Positions 36,897-45,252 of a stretch of DNA of 64,000 bases are shown one piece after another. The position numbers were made by a program, and so were the translations under genes. How positions within the stretch are numbered: the first letter of the stretch is position 1; each line of letters opens with the position of its first letter. The notes below the pieces were generated by a model. The model was not told the DNA's origin. It searched no databases and saw only the letters and a list, made by a program, of their open reading frames with translations. This DNA is from Neolewinella antarctica (GTDB lineage: Bacteria > Bacteroidota > Bacteroidia > Chitinophagales > Saprospiraceae): assembly GCF_011927835.1 (NCBI RefSeq), contig NZ_JAATJH010000004.1, forward strand, positions 419,837 through 483,836, written 5' to 3'.

Positions 36897-37694
36897 ATGG
36901 CCACCATCATTAGCCTACTGAACCACAAAGGCGGCGTCGGCAAGACCACGTCCGCAATCAACATCGGCGCCGGATTAGTCGAACTCGGCAAAAGAGTCCT
37001 TCTCGTCGACCTCGACCCCCAGGCGAATTTGTCTCTTTCCCTCGGCATTCCCCGCCAACCGATCACGATTTACGAATCCATCATGGGGGAGAGCGACCTT
37101 TCGCCTTACGAAGCCCGCGAAAATCTGCACGTGATCACGTCCAGCCTGGATTTGTCCAGCGCCGAAATGGAGCTCGTCAACGAAGCCGGCCGTGAGTTCA
37201 TCCTCCGGGAGCTTTTCGCCGGGGTGGACGAGGATTACGACTTCATCATTATCGATTGCCCGCCGAGTCTTGGTTTGCTGACGCTCAACGCGCTCACCTC
37301 CAGCTCGCAGGTGATCATTCCGCTGCAAACGCAGTTCCTTGCCCTCCAGGGCCTGGCCAAGATCAAGCAGGTCATCCAGAAAGTAAAGCTGCGGCTGAAC
37401 AAGGATTTACACATCAGCGGCGTTCTGGCCACGATGTACGACAGCCGGAAGGTGCTGAACCGCGACGTGGTCGAGACCATCCAGAAGTACTTCGGGCCCT
37501 TACTGTTCGAAACTTACATTCGGGATAACGTCAGTTTGGCCGAAGCGCCCGCCGCCCGCCAGGATATCTTTCAGTACTCAAAAAGATCCAACGGCGCCAA
37601 AGACTACCTGGCCGTCGCCAAAGAAATAATCGAACGTACGGAGAACCCAATCCATTCCCGGCCGCGTTCTAAGAAAGCCGTCCCCACCAAGTAA
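36897..37694 (+). CDS. ParA/Soj-family ATPase
   Basis: 265 residues from ATG (MATIISLLNHKGGVGKTTSA); a TTG three codons upstream adds nothing. Deviant Walker A KGGVGKTT at 11-18, Walker A' DLDPQANLSLSLG, and IIDCPPSLGLLTLNAL with the Walker B Asp are complete. Size and lack of an N-terminal HTH put it with type Ib-like/Soj ParAs that segregate chromosomes, plasmids or protein arrays. It is followed 14 bp later by a small protein with a ribbon-helix-helix-like C-terminus, the usual arrangement of ParA plus a small DNA-binding partner rather than a ParB with an HTH. No plasmid replication genes are nearby, so chromosomal use is likely. Confidence 0.88.
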   Translation: MATIISLLNHKGGVGKTTSAINIGAGLVELGKRVLLVDLDPQANLSLSLGIPRQPITIYESIMGESDLSPYEARENLHVITSSLDLSSAEMELVNEAGREFILRELFAGVDEDYDFIIIDCPPSLGLLTLNALTSSSQVIIPLQTQFLALQGLAKIKQVIQKVKLRLNKDLHISGVLATMYDSRKVLNRDVVETIQKYFGPLLFETYIRDNVSLAEAPAARQDIFQYSKRSNGAKDYLAVAKEIIERTENPIHSRPRSKKAVPTK

Positions 37695-37708
37695 CGCCCA
37701 CCCCGACC

Positions 37709-38209
37709 ATGGCTAAGAAACGCTTCAAACAAGATCTTTCCGACCTTTTCGAGAACCCCTACCCCGGTGCCGAGCTAGACTACGGCGTGGACGCGGGTGC
37801 AACGGAAAGTGGTGAGGAGAGCGTGGAGGTGGAAGTCCCGGTGAAAACCTCCCAGGCCAAGCGCAAGCTGTCCAGTAAGAAGTTTACCGCTAATCTGGAT
37901 GCTTTCCTGAGCCAGGATAGTAAGCGCGCTTCCGGTAACTCCACCGCTCCCAGCAAGAAAAACTCGGCACCCGCGACCGCGCCCCGCCGTCGTCGGAAAA
38001 CGGGTCTCGATCTCCTCATCCGCTCCACCATCAGCAAGGAGGAGATGGCCGAACGTAACGAGCCCCGCGCCCCCGATACCAAGCGCGTCACGCTCGTGTT
38101 CAATAAGGAGCATCTGGTGACGCTGAAAGAGCAGGCTAAGGGCCGGAAAATGTACCTAAAAGACGTGGTGCAGGAGATGGTCGCCAACTATTTGACCGAC
38201 CAGGAGTAA
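37709..38209 (+). CDS. putative ParA partner with ribbon-helix-helix-like C-terminus
   Basis: 166 residues. The first 100 are charged, Ser/Ala/Lys-rich and probably disordered, starting MAKKRFKQDLSDLFENP. From about 125 the sequence KRVTLVFNKEHLVTLKEQAK ... MYLKDVVQEMVANYL has the beta-strand then two-helix pattern of a ribbon-helix-helix DNA-binding fold. Located 14 bp after parA in the same direction, so it is a plausible DNA-binding adaptor of the partition ATPase. Two copies of the dispersed GC repeat lie in its disordered part, one perfect (SAPATAP) and one diverged, so this linker has absorbed repeats. Assignment is by pattern and context. Confidence 0.6.
   Translation: MAKKRFKQDLSDLFENPYPGAELDYGVDAGATESGEESVEVEVPVKTSQAKRKLSSKKFTANLDAFLSQDSKRASGNSTAPSKKNSAPATAPRRRRKTGLDLLIRSTISKEEMAERNEPRAPDTKRVTLVFNKEHLVTLKEQAKGRKMYLKDVVQEMVANYLTDQE
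37785..37800 (-). repeat. dispersed GC repeat variant in coding sequence
   Basis: GCGTGGACGCGGGTGC, two changes from consensus, encoding GVDAGA. Confidence 0.5.
37967..37982 (+). repeat. dispersed 16-bp GC repeat, perfect copy in coding sequence
   Basis: GCACCCGCGACCGCGC read as Ala-Pro-Ala-Thr-Ala-Pro in the disordered linker of the ParA partner. Confidence 0.85.
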
Positions 38210-38210
38210 A

Positions 38211-38984
38211 TCAAAGCTTACCGAGTAGATTCTCTGCCTCCGCCCGCAACGGGTGGTCGGGCTGCTCGTCAATGGCCCCCAGCATTGCTTCCGCCCTCTC
38301 CACGTTGCCCAGGCCCAACTGCGCTACCGCACGGTAGTACTCGCTGTGGCGATTCAACCCGAAGGTGGACTGGCTCAGTTCCAGAAAAATGGGCTCCGCT
38401 TCGGCAAATTTTCCTTGGGCTAGCAAAGCTTGGCCCCGGTAGAAGGATCGTTGCGCGGAGGCTGGTAACAGGGCTAAATTATCGGCCGCTCTCGCGTAAT
38501 TGCCACGCTCGTACGCCCTGAAGGCATCCGCCTCGATGGAGTCGTCAGCGCCACGCACGAAATCAAAAGCGATGTTTTCGTAGGGGGTGAAATTGGCCTG
38601 GGCTAGCTGTGCGGGGGACTGGGGCGAGTTGTACTCAAATATGAACCAACCGGCCGCCAGCAGGAGCAGTACCGAAGCCGCGATGGCCAGCCACCGGGAA
38701 GTGCTGTTTCGCCGGGGAGGCAATGGTCGGACTTTTGCTTCCGGCGCGTTCGCCCCATCAGTTACCCGGTCGCTTTGAAATCGAGCTTCTGCCGCACGCA
38801 ACCGTTGCTTCAGTTGATCGTCCTCAAAAAATTCCACGGCATCCATGGCCGACTGGGTGTCCACTAACTGGGTTTTCAGGTCCGAATTTTGGGAAATTTC
38901 TTCGGCCAATTCAAGCCGTTCCTCCGGGCTACCCAGCCCGAGGAGGTAATTATCGATGCGTTCTTGTTGGTCTTCGCTACTCAT
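38211..38984 (-). CDS. anti-sigma-factor-like membrane protein with TPR tail
   Basis: 257 residues. Residues 1-75 are an acidic, helical cytoplasmic segment (ERIDNYLLGLGSPEERLELA, like the N-termini of Bacteroidota anti-sigma proteins), followed by a membrane helix WLAIAASVLLLLAAGWFIF near 98-116 and a periplasmic part with three TPR-like hairpins (AFRAYERGNYARAADNLALL; GQALLAQGKFAEAEPIFLEL; AVAQLGLGNVERAEAML). No zinc motif. It starts 9 bp after the stop of the ECF sigma gene, so it probably controls that sigma factor; the TPR tail could sense envelope proteins. Confidence 0.75.
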   Translation of the reverse strand: MSSEDQQERIDNYLLGLGSPEERLELAEEISQNSDLKTQLVDTQSAMDAVEFFEDDQLKQRLRAAEARFQSDRVTDGANAPEAKVRPLPPRRNSTSRWLAIAASVLLLLAAGWFIFEYNSPQSPAQLAQANFTPYENIAFDFVRGADDSIEADAFRAYERGNYARAADNLALLPASAQRSFYRGQALLAQGKFAEAEPIFLELSQSTFGLNRHSEYYRAVAQLGLGNVERAEAMLGAIDEQPDHPLRAEAENLLGKL

Positions 38985-38993
38985 TGCACTGAA

Positions 38994-39581
38994 TTAAACG
39001 GGGGGGACTAATAACTTTTTCAACTTGTCGAGGCAGCGCATTTTTTTGATGCGCACGGCGCCGGGCGAGCTGAAGCCAAGAGATTCTTGGACGGATTCAA
39101 TGGGGTAGCGATGGTAATAGAATAAGGTGAGGACTTGTTGACACTTTTTACCAAGTAGCGGCAACGCTTTTGCCAGCAAAGCTTTACGGTGGTCGTCCTC
39201 AAAGCGGTTGAGTAGGCTCAAGTCGTGGTCGGTCGTCGGGTCGTTACCCAGCCCGATTCCCTCGTCGGGGTCGGTAGGTACTTCCCGCATGCGCAACTTG
39301 TTACGCCGGTAGACGAGTCGCCTGCCGATGCCGAATAGATAAGTGCGCATCGTGCAGGTGAGTTCGGTCATCCGCCCGCTCTTAACGTTCTTGTAGAAGG
39401 CAATCACGGCGTCCTGAAAGCAATCGGCCGCATCCGTTTCCGTAGCGTACAGTTGCCTTTGGGCGTAACTCACGAAGGCGGCCCGGTGCGCCACGTATAA
39501 CTCACTGAGTAGTTCGTGCCGCCCCGCTTTGATCGCCGCAAAAAGCGTCGCGTCGTCGGTGGGCTTATTCTTAATTTCCAA
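38994..39581 (-). CDS. ECF-type RNA polymerase sigma factor
   Basis: 195 residues starting at TTG (no ATG gives the conserved N-terminus). Region 2 reads LLSELYVAHRAAFVSYAQRQ ... DAADCFQDAVIAFYKNVKSG with the RNA polymerase-binding DCFQD core, and TYLFGIGRRLVYRR for -10 recognition; region 4 is LPLLGKKCQQVLTLFYYHRY ... IESVQESLGFSSPGAVRIKKMRCLDKLK, the -35 helix-turn-helix. It heads a two-gene unit with the membrane anti-sigma-like protein. Target promoters unknown. Confidence 0.88.
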   Translation of the reverse strand: MEIKNKPTDDATLFAAIKAGRHELLSELYVAHRAAFVSYAQRQLYATETDAADCFQDAVIAFYKNVKSGRMTELTCTMRTYLFGIGRRLVYRRNKLRMREVPTDPDEGIGLGNDPTTDHDLSLLNRFEDDHRKALLAKALPLLGKKCQQVLTLFYYHRYPIESVQESLGFSSPGAVRIKKMRCLDKLKKLLVPPV

Positions 39582-39713
39582 AATTTACGAGCTGTTGTGC
39601 CCAAAAGTACAAAATTTGGGGGTTTGCTCGCAAGGTCGATACCCTTGTATTGATATTGATTAATGCCGCCAATCTTTCCGGCGTTACACTCAGGGGTAAA
39701 AATTAAGGCGCGG

Positions 39714-39729
39714 CCCGATAGCTATCGGG
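39714..39729. repeat. 16-bp palindrome CCCGATAGCTATCGGG within a split GC repeat
   Basis: Perfect palindrome CCCGATAGCTATCGGG. Its flanks, GGCGCGG on the left and GCGGGTGTC on the right, are the two halves of the dispersed GC repeat. A second copy is at 63401. Confidence 0.85.
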
Positions 39730-39805
39730 GCGGGTGTCAGAAATTTAGGGGGAGCGGAGTAGTGGGGCTACGCGGCAAACCTCCCTTCGTTCAAACCGTT
39801 ACGGT

Positions 39806-39813
39806 TACTTTCG
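39806..39813 (+). promoter_or_regulatory. possible -7 box of fumC
   Basis: TACTTTCG, one mismatch to TAnnTTTG, 28 nt before the ATG. No clear -33. Confidence 0.35.
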
Positions 39814-39841
39814 TACCACCCAACAAAACCCACGCACGCTC

Positions 39842-41227
39842 ATGAGCAATACCCGCCAGGAAAAAGATAGCATTGGAACCATCGACGTACCCGCAGCCCG
39901 CTACTGGGGTGCCCAGACCCAGCGCAGTTTTACGAATTTCGACATCGGTGGCCAGCAAATGCCACTCGAGATCGTCCGCGCCTTCGCCATTCTCAAAAAA
40001 GCGGCCGCCCGCACGAATGCCGAGTTGGGAGTACTGGACCAAGCTAAATCCGACCTGATCGGTAAAGTTGCCGACGAAATTCTGGCCGGAGATCTGGACG
40101 CGGAGTTCCCGCTGGTCGTTTGGCAAACCGGCTCCGGTACGCAGTCGAACATGAACGTCAACGAAGTGATCGCTAACCGCGGTCACGTCATTACTGGCGG
40201 AACCTTGACGGATGCTGATAAAGCGCTACACCCCAACGACGACGTCAACAAAAGTCAGTCCAGTAATGACACCTTCCCCACGGCCATGCACATTGCGGCT
40301 TACAAAATGCTGATGGAAAATACCATCCCCGGCGTCACGCAGCTGCGGGATACGCTGCGCAGAAAGTCCGCGGAAATGAAAGACGTCGTCAAAATCGGCC
40401 GGACGCACTTTATGGACGCGACTCCCCTAACGCTCGGTCAGGAGTTCAGCGGCTACGTCAGCCAGCTCGACCACGGTTTGCGTGCGGTTAATAACACCCT
40501 GGATCACCTCGCCGAACTCGCGCTCGGCGGTACGGCGGTCGGAACTGGTCTGAATACCCCGGACGGTTACGACGTCAACGTTGCCCAGCAGATTGCCAAG
40601 CTCACTGGCCTTCCGTTTCGCACCGCAGAAAACAAGTTCGAGGCCCTCGCCGCCCACGACGCGATCGTGGAAGCCCACGGCGCGTTAAAGACGCTCGCCG
40701 TAAGTCTGATGAAAATCGGTAACGACGTACGGATGCTTTCCAGCGGTCCGCGGTCCGGCATCGGCGAAATCACCATCCCCGCCAACGAGCCGGGTAGCTC
40801 GATCATGCCCGGGAAGGTAAATCCAACCCAGTCAGAAGCCCTCACGATGGCCATGGCGCAAGTAATGGGTAACGACGTAGCCATCAACATCGGTGGCTGC
40901 ACCGGCCACTTCCAGCTGAACGTCTTTAAACCCTTGATGATCTTCAACTTCCTGATGTCAGCGCGCCTGATCGGTGACGCGGCCCGGAGTTTTGAGATCA
41001 ACTGCGCGGCAGGAATCGAACCCAACAAAAAGAAGATCAAGGAGCACCTCAACAACAGCCTGATGCTGGTAACGGCGCTGAACACTAAGATCGGTTACGA
41101 TAAGGCAAGCGAAATTGCTAAGAAGGCCTACAAAGAAGACACCACGCTGAAATCCGCGGCCCTGGAGCTTGGCTACGTCTCGGCGGATGATTTTGACGCT
41201 TGGGTTCGCCCGGAGTCGATGATTTAG
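39842..41227 (+). CDS. fumC: class II fumarate hydratase
   Basis: 461 residues, the usual length for FumC. The superfamily signature [19 protein letters not shown] lies near residue 318, [14 protein letters not shown] and [14 protein letters not shown] are the substrate-binding blocks, and [16 protein letters not shown] carries the catalytic His region. It hydrates fumarate to malate in the TCA cycle and needs no iron-sulfur cluster. Monocistronic with a convergent repeat-hairpin terminator that starts right after the stop codon. Confidence 0.95.
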   Translation: MSNTRQEKDSIGTIDVPAARYWGAQTQRSFTNFDIGGQQMPLEIVRAFAILKKAAARTNAELGVLDQAKSDLIGKVADEILAGDLDAEFPLVVWQTGSGTQSNMNVNEVIANRGHVITGGTLTDADKALHPNDDVNKSQSSNDTFPTAMHIAAYKMLMENTIPGVTQLRDTLRRKSAEMKDVVKIGRTHFMDATPLTLGQEFSGYVSQLDHGLRAVNNTLDHLAELALGGTAVGTGLNTPDGYDVNVAQQIAKLTGLPFRTAENKFEALAAHDAIVEAHGALKTLAVSLMKIGNDVRMLSSGPRSGIGEITIPANEPGSSIMPGKVNPTQSEALTMAMAQVMGNDVAINIGGCTGHFQLNVFKPLMIFNFLMSARLIGDAARSFEINCAAGIEPNKKKIKEHLNNSLMLVTALNTKIGYDKASEIAKKAYKEDTTLKSAALELGYVSADDFDAWVRPESMI

Positions 41228-41385
41228 GGAGCTGCGGCTCTTCGGACCTTGCGCCTGTAGACGGCTTCGCCTTTTAGATGCTGCGCCTTTAGCTCCCCAT
41301 ACGTGATGTAACGTCTCCAAAGTGCGGTAGCCTAAAAGCGGCAGCGTCTAACCGCGAACCGTACTAAAAGGCGCAGCCGTCCAAA
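41228..41385. terminator. AGACGC/CTTTTAG-family hairpin between fumC and TPR gene
   Basis: GACGGCTTCGCCTTTTAG (41260-41277) pairs with CTAAAAGGCGCAGCCGTC (41364-41381) at 17 of 18 positions, with further complementary units inside (GATGCTGCGCC against GGCAGCGTC). It fills the space between two convergent genes and shares words with the hairpin at 9778. Confidence 0.65.
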
Positions 41386-41387
41386 CC

Positions 41388-43187
41388 TTACTGTACGGAA
41401 TCGCCGCGTAGCGCCCGGTACCGTTTCCGCGCCTCCACCGCCAGGATACTGTTGCTGTAATCGATGAACAGCGTTTCGTATAATTTTTGCGCCCTGGCTT
41501 TATCTGCGAGCTGGTTCTCGTAGAGGTTGCCGAGGGCCCACAGGCTGTTGTCCAGACGAATGCTTTCCCGGTAGTTGTCGATGATGTTCTGGTAGGCCGC
41601 CGCCGCTTCGTCGTACTTGCGGAGTTTCAGGTATATTTTTCCTTCCAGATAGACGATGTCGTCCTCCAGATCGTGATTAGGAAACTCTTTCTTCAAACCG
41701 TCGAGCGTCGCGAAGGCATCATCGAAGCGATTCTGAAAAACGAGTAACTCTGCGTCCGCGTAGGTTTGTAGCGCGAGAGCACTGGTGTCCAGCCCGAGGT
41801 TGTCCATGATGAATACGGAGAGGTCGAGCGCATCGTTGGCGATCAGGCGGGAGGTAGAGGCTTTGAGTACGTCGAATTGCGATTGGGCCCACTCGAAGTC
41901 TCCCCGGAAATAACTCAGGCGAGCGTTGCGGAAGCGGGCTTCGTGCCCCAACAGGTCTTCTTTAAAGGCTTTATCCACTTGCGAGTAAAGCAAAGTTGAC
42001 TCCCACACCTCTCCCGACATTAAGTAATAATCCGCGAGCGCGAGCTTTGCGTTGGCCTGGACGGGGCCGCTGACACCGGGGGCATTAATGACCTGGTCGA
42101 GAACGTCGATTGCTTTGGGTAAGTCAACGAGGTAAAGGGCTTCCAATTCAGCCAACTGAATGGCAATGCGGGCGGAAGCGGGGTTGATGCCGAACTCATC
42201 GAGAAACTCTACGTACGCGGTTTCTAGAATCTTGAGGTCTTCCACCGTATAATCGTAACCATCGGTAATGGCCCGGCGGCGGGTGATGAGTCCTTCCCGC
42301 TTAGCTTCGAGGTAAATACCGGAGGCGCTGCCCTTATTATCCGTGATATAATCGTAAGCGGTAATGGCGGATGCGTAATCTTTAGCGTTTGCGGCCATTT
42401 GTCCGATCCGAAGTACGCGCTCGCCGTTCTCACTAAGTCGCTTATCGAGTGCGCGCGCCTGGCGGAGGGCCGATTTGAAGTCTTTACGCTGAATAAAGAC
42501 CCAGGCGAGCATTTCGGGGAAGGTGGTGTCGTTTTCGTCCGCTTCCTGAATGCGGGCGTAGATCTGTTTCTGAGCTTCCAGTAAGTGTTCTTCGTCCAGG
42601 AAGCGCTGAAAGTAGGTTTGAATCTGTCGGGTCCGGTTGGGCTGCTGTTGTGCTAAATCGAGGTAACTACCGATCATCCTGGGCATGTCGCCCTTCCGCC
42701 GGTAGAGGTCTCCTAAGTTGCTACTGAAAGAGACCTTTTTGAGGAGCTCCCCGCCCCGTTCGTACGCCCGAATCGCGTAGTCATACTTCGTTAGCCCGAT
42801 GAACGCATTGCCAAGTTGGGTAATTTGGTACTGATCGGCCGGGAGGTACTCGATGGCACGTTCGTACTGTTTCTTGGCACCGTTTTCATCGAATTGTTGC
42901 TCCAGCATCTGCCCATACTTGACGTAGAGGGCAACGGCCTGTGGCTGTTTTCTCAACTGCTTCTTGAGCGCTCCCTCGGCTTCTTTGTAGCGTTCGAGTT
43001 TGATGAGGCTGGTAACGTAGCGATCGAAGTAGTAGCTATTGCCGGGTTTAGCTTTTGCGAGTTCCAAGAAGAGCTGCGCAGACTTCTCGTATTCTCCATC
43101 ATTGTAGTACTGTTGTGCCAGTTGGTTGTTCTGAGCGGAAAGGGTAGTGAAGAACAGGGAAGCGAAGACGAAAATCCAAGTACGCAT
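41388..43187 (-). CDS. tetratricopeptide repeat protein, secreted
   Basis: 599 residues with signal peptide MRTWIFVFASLFFTTLSAQ. The mature protein is a continuous alpha-solenoid of TPR hairpins, clear at QLAQQYYNDGEYEKSAQLFL, YVTSLIKLERYKEAEGALKK, QYERAIEYLPADQYQITQLG, FIGLTKYDYAIRAYERGGEL, KLALADYYLMSGEVWESTLL and KIYLKLRKYDEAAAAYQNII. Such proteins in Bacteroidota often scaffold envelope complexes. It lies downstream of a tonB-like gene but a hairpin separates them. Exact role unknown. Confidence 0.82.
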   Translation of the reverse strand: MRTWIFVFASLFFTTLSAQNNQLAQQYYNDGEYEKSAQLFLELAKAKPGNSYYFDRYVTSLIKLERYKEAEGALKKQLRKQPQAVALYVKYGQMLEQQFDENGAKKQYERAIEYLPADQYQITQLGNAFIGLTKYDYAIRAYERGGELLKKVSFSSNLGDLYRRKGDMPRMIGSYLDLAQQQPNRTRQIQTYFQRFLDEEHLLEAQKQIYARIQEADENDTTFPEMLAWVFIQRKDFKSALRQARALDKRLSENGERVLRIGQMAANAKDYASAITAYDYITDNKGSASGIYLEAKREGLITRRRAITDGYDYTVEDLKILETAYVEFLDEFGINPASARIAIQLAELEALYLVDLPKAIDVLDQVINAPGVSGPVQANAKLALADYYLMSGEVWESTLLYSQVDKAFKEDLLGHEARFRNARLSYFRGDFEWAQSQFDVLKASTSRLIANDALDLSVFIMDNLGLDTSALALQTYADAELLVFQNRFDDAFATLDGLKKEFPNHDLEDDIVYLEGKIYLKLRKYDEAAAAYQNIIDNYRESIRLDNSLWALGNLYENQLADKARAQKLYETLFIDYSNSILAVEARKRYRALRGDSVQ

Positions 43188-43293
43188 GGGGCAGGGTTGT
43201 GAGCGCGAAAACCGTTACGGCTAAGGTAAAGCTAACGTCGTAAAGACGGCTTTAGGTGTAAAGTAAGTGCCCTTAGAAAGAGCCTCAAACGGA

Positions 43294-43329
43294 CAAAGCC
43301 GACAGCACCCGAAGGGACTGCCGGCTTTG
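43294..43329 (-). terminator. hairpin after the tonB-like gene
   Basis: CAAAGCCGACAG pairs with CTGCCGGCTTTG over a 12-nt loop that can itself close (CCCGAAGGG). It follows the tonB stop on the minus strand by about 32 nt; only a weak U-run follows. Confidence 0.55.
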
Positions 43330-43361
43330 CCGAAAATGAAGCTTAAAGTAACGCGGAACGC

Positions 43362-44294
43362 TTACTCGAGCTTAAACTTAACGGGAAGGTTAAACTGCAC
43401 GCGAACGTTACGTCCACCCTGCTTACCCGGTACCCATTTTTTACCTTCTGAATTCATCAATTCGACAACGCGAAGAGCTTCTTCACCGGTCTTGGCACCG
43501 GGGTTACGGACGACTTTGGCGTCGGTTACCGTACCGTCCTTCTCGACTACGAAAGCAACAACGGCCATTCCTTCAACACCGTTCTCACGGGCGATGGCGG
43601 GATACTTGATGTTACCGTAGATAAATTCCAACATCTTCTTATCCGCGCAGGCCTTCTGCTCGGCGTAAGCGGCCGAAACGTCACAGCCGGGGAAGAGTGG
43701 CATCTGCTCCACTACTTTGAAGATCTCTTCTTCTTTTGGTGCGGGTGGTGGCGGCGGTGGTGGTGGCGGGGGTGGGGGACCTTCGTCCTTCACGACTTCC
43801 TTCACGACCTCTTCCATGACGGTTTCTTCGTCGACGGACATGTCCTCGAAGGGCGGTGGCTCTTCTTCGATCATATCTTCCTCCGGTACTTCCTCGATGA
43901 CGGGCGGCGGTGGTGGTGGGGGCGGTGGTGGTGGCTCGGCGGTCCGCGGTGGCTCCATCTCGATTTCCTCGTCGAGCTCAAGCGCTCCGGCGGGGATGAT
44001 GATGGCATCGGTGTACTGCGTCCAACCAAAGGCCAGAAGTGAGACACCGACGGCAAGCGCCAGGCCAAAATTAAAGAAGGTAGGGCTGAGACCGAATACA
44101 TCTAAGGCCTCGTACTTAGCGCGGTTAGCGATGTACGATTTGTTAGCGTTATCAGGGTCTTTATAATCACCTTGGAGTGCTTTTTCGGTACGCTTGGTGT
44201 AGACTGACTTCATAAAGATGATCAGACCAACCAGCGCGGCGAAAATTAACACCAAAGTAATCGCCAGTGTACCTCCGGGGAGTTCGACATTCAT
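43362..44294 (-). CDS. TonB-family energy transducer with two membrane segments
   Basis: 310 residues. Two N-terminal hydrophobic helices (about 9-28 and 73-92) rather than the single one of E. coli TonB, then a proline/glutamate linker with two runs of 11-12 prolines, then the TonB C-terminal domain (FIYGNIKYPAIARENGVEGM, VVAFVVEKDGTVTDAKVVR, PGAKTGEEALRVVELM, VRVQFNLPVKF). It spans the periplasm to pass inner-membrane proton-motive energy to TonB-dependent receptors, such as the one at 33869. The gene is the last of a gcvH-vanZ-like-tonB series with 3- and 27-bp gaps. The polyproline tracts are encoded by GGC/GGT-rich simple repeats prone to length change. Confidence 0.88.
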   Translation of the reverse strand: MNVELPGGTLAITLVLIFAALVGLIIFMKSVYTKRTEKALQGDYKDPDNANKSYIANRAKYEALDVFGLSPTFFNFGLALAVGVSLLAFGWTQYTDAIIIPAGALELDEEIEMEPPRTAEPPPPPPPPPPPVIEEVPEEDMIEEEPPPFEDMSVDEETVMEEVVKEVVKDEGPPPPPPPPPPPPAPKEEEIFKVVEQMPLFPGCDVSAAYAEQKACADKKMLEFIYGNIKYPAIARENGVEGMAVVAFVVEKDGTVTDAKVVRNPGAKTGEEALRVVELMNSEGKKWVPGKQGGRNVRVQFNLPVKFKLE

Positions 44295-44321
44295 GACTGT
44301 TGGGTTAAAAAAAGTTATTCG

Positions 44322-44762
44322 TTAAGCCCGCTCCGCGGAGTAGGCCTTAGTGTAAAGTAAGAGGGCGAGCCAAAAAACCAGGCCACCGACGACGGCACCA
44401 ATCAGGTTGGCGACCATATCAACGTAGTCTGCTTCCCGGCCTAAACCGGTTAGCCCCTGTAGCACTTCCATCAGCGCACCAAAAGCAGCGGCGACAAAAA
44501 TGGAGTAAGCAATACCTCTACGTGAGTAGATTTGGTATAATTCCAAAGACAATAATAGCGCAAAAATGGCGTAAGCCCCAAAATGCGCGACTTTATCCGG
44601 CGAAAACAGCTCTGTCCAGTCCGGAATTTTGGGGAGGCCGCTGCTCGGGAGCAAACTGACCGCCGCCAAAAGAATAGTATAAAGGATAAGCGCCAGCCGT
44701 TGCCAGCGCCTCAGTTGGGGGTAAGATGACGACCGGTCATCTTTTGGTGGGTGAGGGACCAA
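44322..44762 (-). CDS. VanZ-like membrane protein
   Basis: 146 residues from a TTG start 3 nt after the gcvH stop; no ATG is available in frame. Four hydrophobic helices (LALILYTILLAAVSLLPSS, HFGAYAIFALLLSLELY, IFVAAAFGALMEVLQG, DMVANLIGAVVGGLVFWLALLLY) with the family's DKVAHFGAYA and EVLQGLTGLGREADYVDMVANLIGA blocks. VanZ proteins affect glycopeptide or antibiotic tolerance in some bacteria, but most homologues have no known role. Transcribed with gcvH. Confidence 0.8.
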   Translation of the reverse strand: MVPHPPKDDRSSSYPQLRRWQRLALILYTILLAAVSLLPSSGLPKIPDWTELFSPDKVAHFGAYAIFALLLSLELYQIYSRRGIAYSIFVAAAFGALMEVLQGLTGLGREADYVDMVANLIGAVVGGLVFWLALLLYTKAYSAERA

Positions 44763-44765
44763 ATT

Positions 44766-45155
44766 TTACGAAATTAGTTCCGTGTACGCCTCCGGGCTGA
44801 GTAATCCTTCCCTGTTTGTGGGGTCGGTGAGCTCAATTTTAATGATCCAGCCCTTTCCGTAGGGATCTTCATTGACCATCGTCGGATTGTCACCATCGTT
44901 TTCGTCGAGCTCCTTGTTGAACTCGATAATCTTACCGGCCATGGGCAGGAAAAGATCGCTAGTCGTCTTTACCGCCTCAACGGTACCGAATACTTCGTGG
45001 CGATCTAAATCTTCACCTACGGTTTCAACCTCTACGTACACGAGTTCGTCCAGGGCTTCCTGGGCAAAATCAGTAATACCGACGGTGGCGATGTTGCCTT
45101 CGATCAACACCCATTCGTGCTCTTCGGTGTAGAAAAGGTTAGCGGGTACGTTCAT
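44766..45155 (-). CDS. gcvH: glycine cleavage system H protein
   Basis: 129 residues. The lipoyl-lysine sits in FGTVEAVKTTSDLFLP (Lys63), and YTEEHEWV, VGITDFAQEALDELVYVE and NPTMVNEDPYGKGWIIKI are diagnostic. Carries the aminomethyl group between GcvP, GcvT and GcvL through its lipoamide arm. The partner genes are not in the window. First gene of a small operon with a VanZ-like gene and tonB. Confidence 0.95.
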   Translation of the reverse strand: MNVPANLFYTEEHEWVLIEGNIATVGITDFAQEALDELVYVEVETVGEDLDRHEVFGTVEAVKTTSDLFLPMAGKIIEFNKELDENDGDNPTMVNEDPYGKGWIIKIELTDPTNREGLLSPEAYTELIS

Positions 45156-45252
45156 GGGGGAGCGTTTTAATTGTCTTAGTTTGGTGGGATCAGTCCGATT
45201 TCTTTTCGAACTGACGCAGGTCTACGCGCATAATTGCGACGCAGGTAGATAC

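Noticed and set aside
43717..44166. 149-codon open frame rich in Gly and Ser opposite tonB
   Set aside because: It is the antisense of the TonB polyproline linker.
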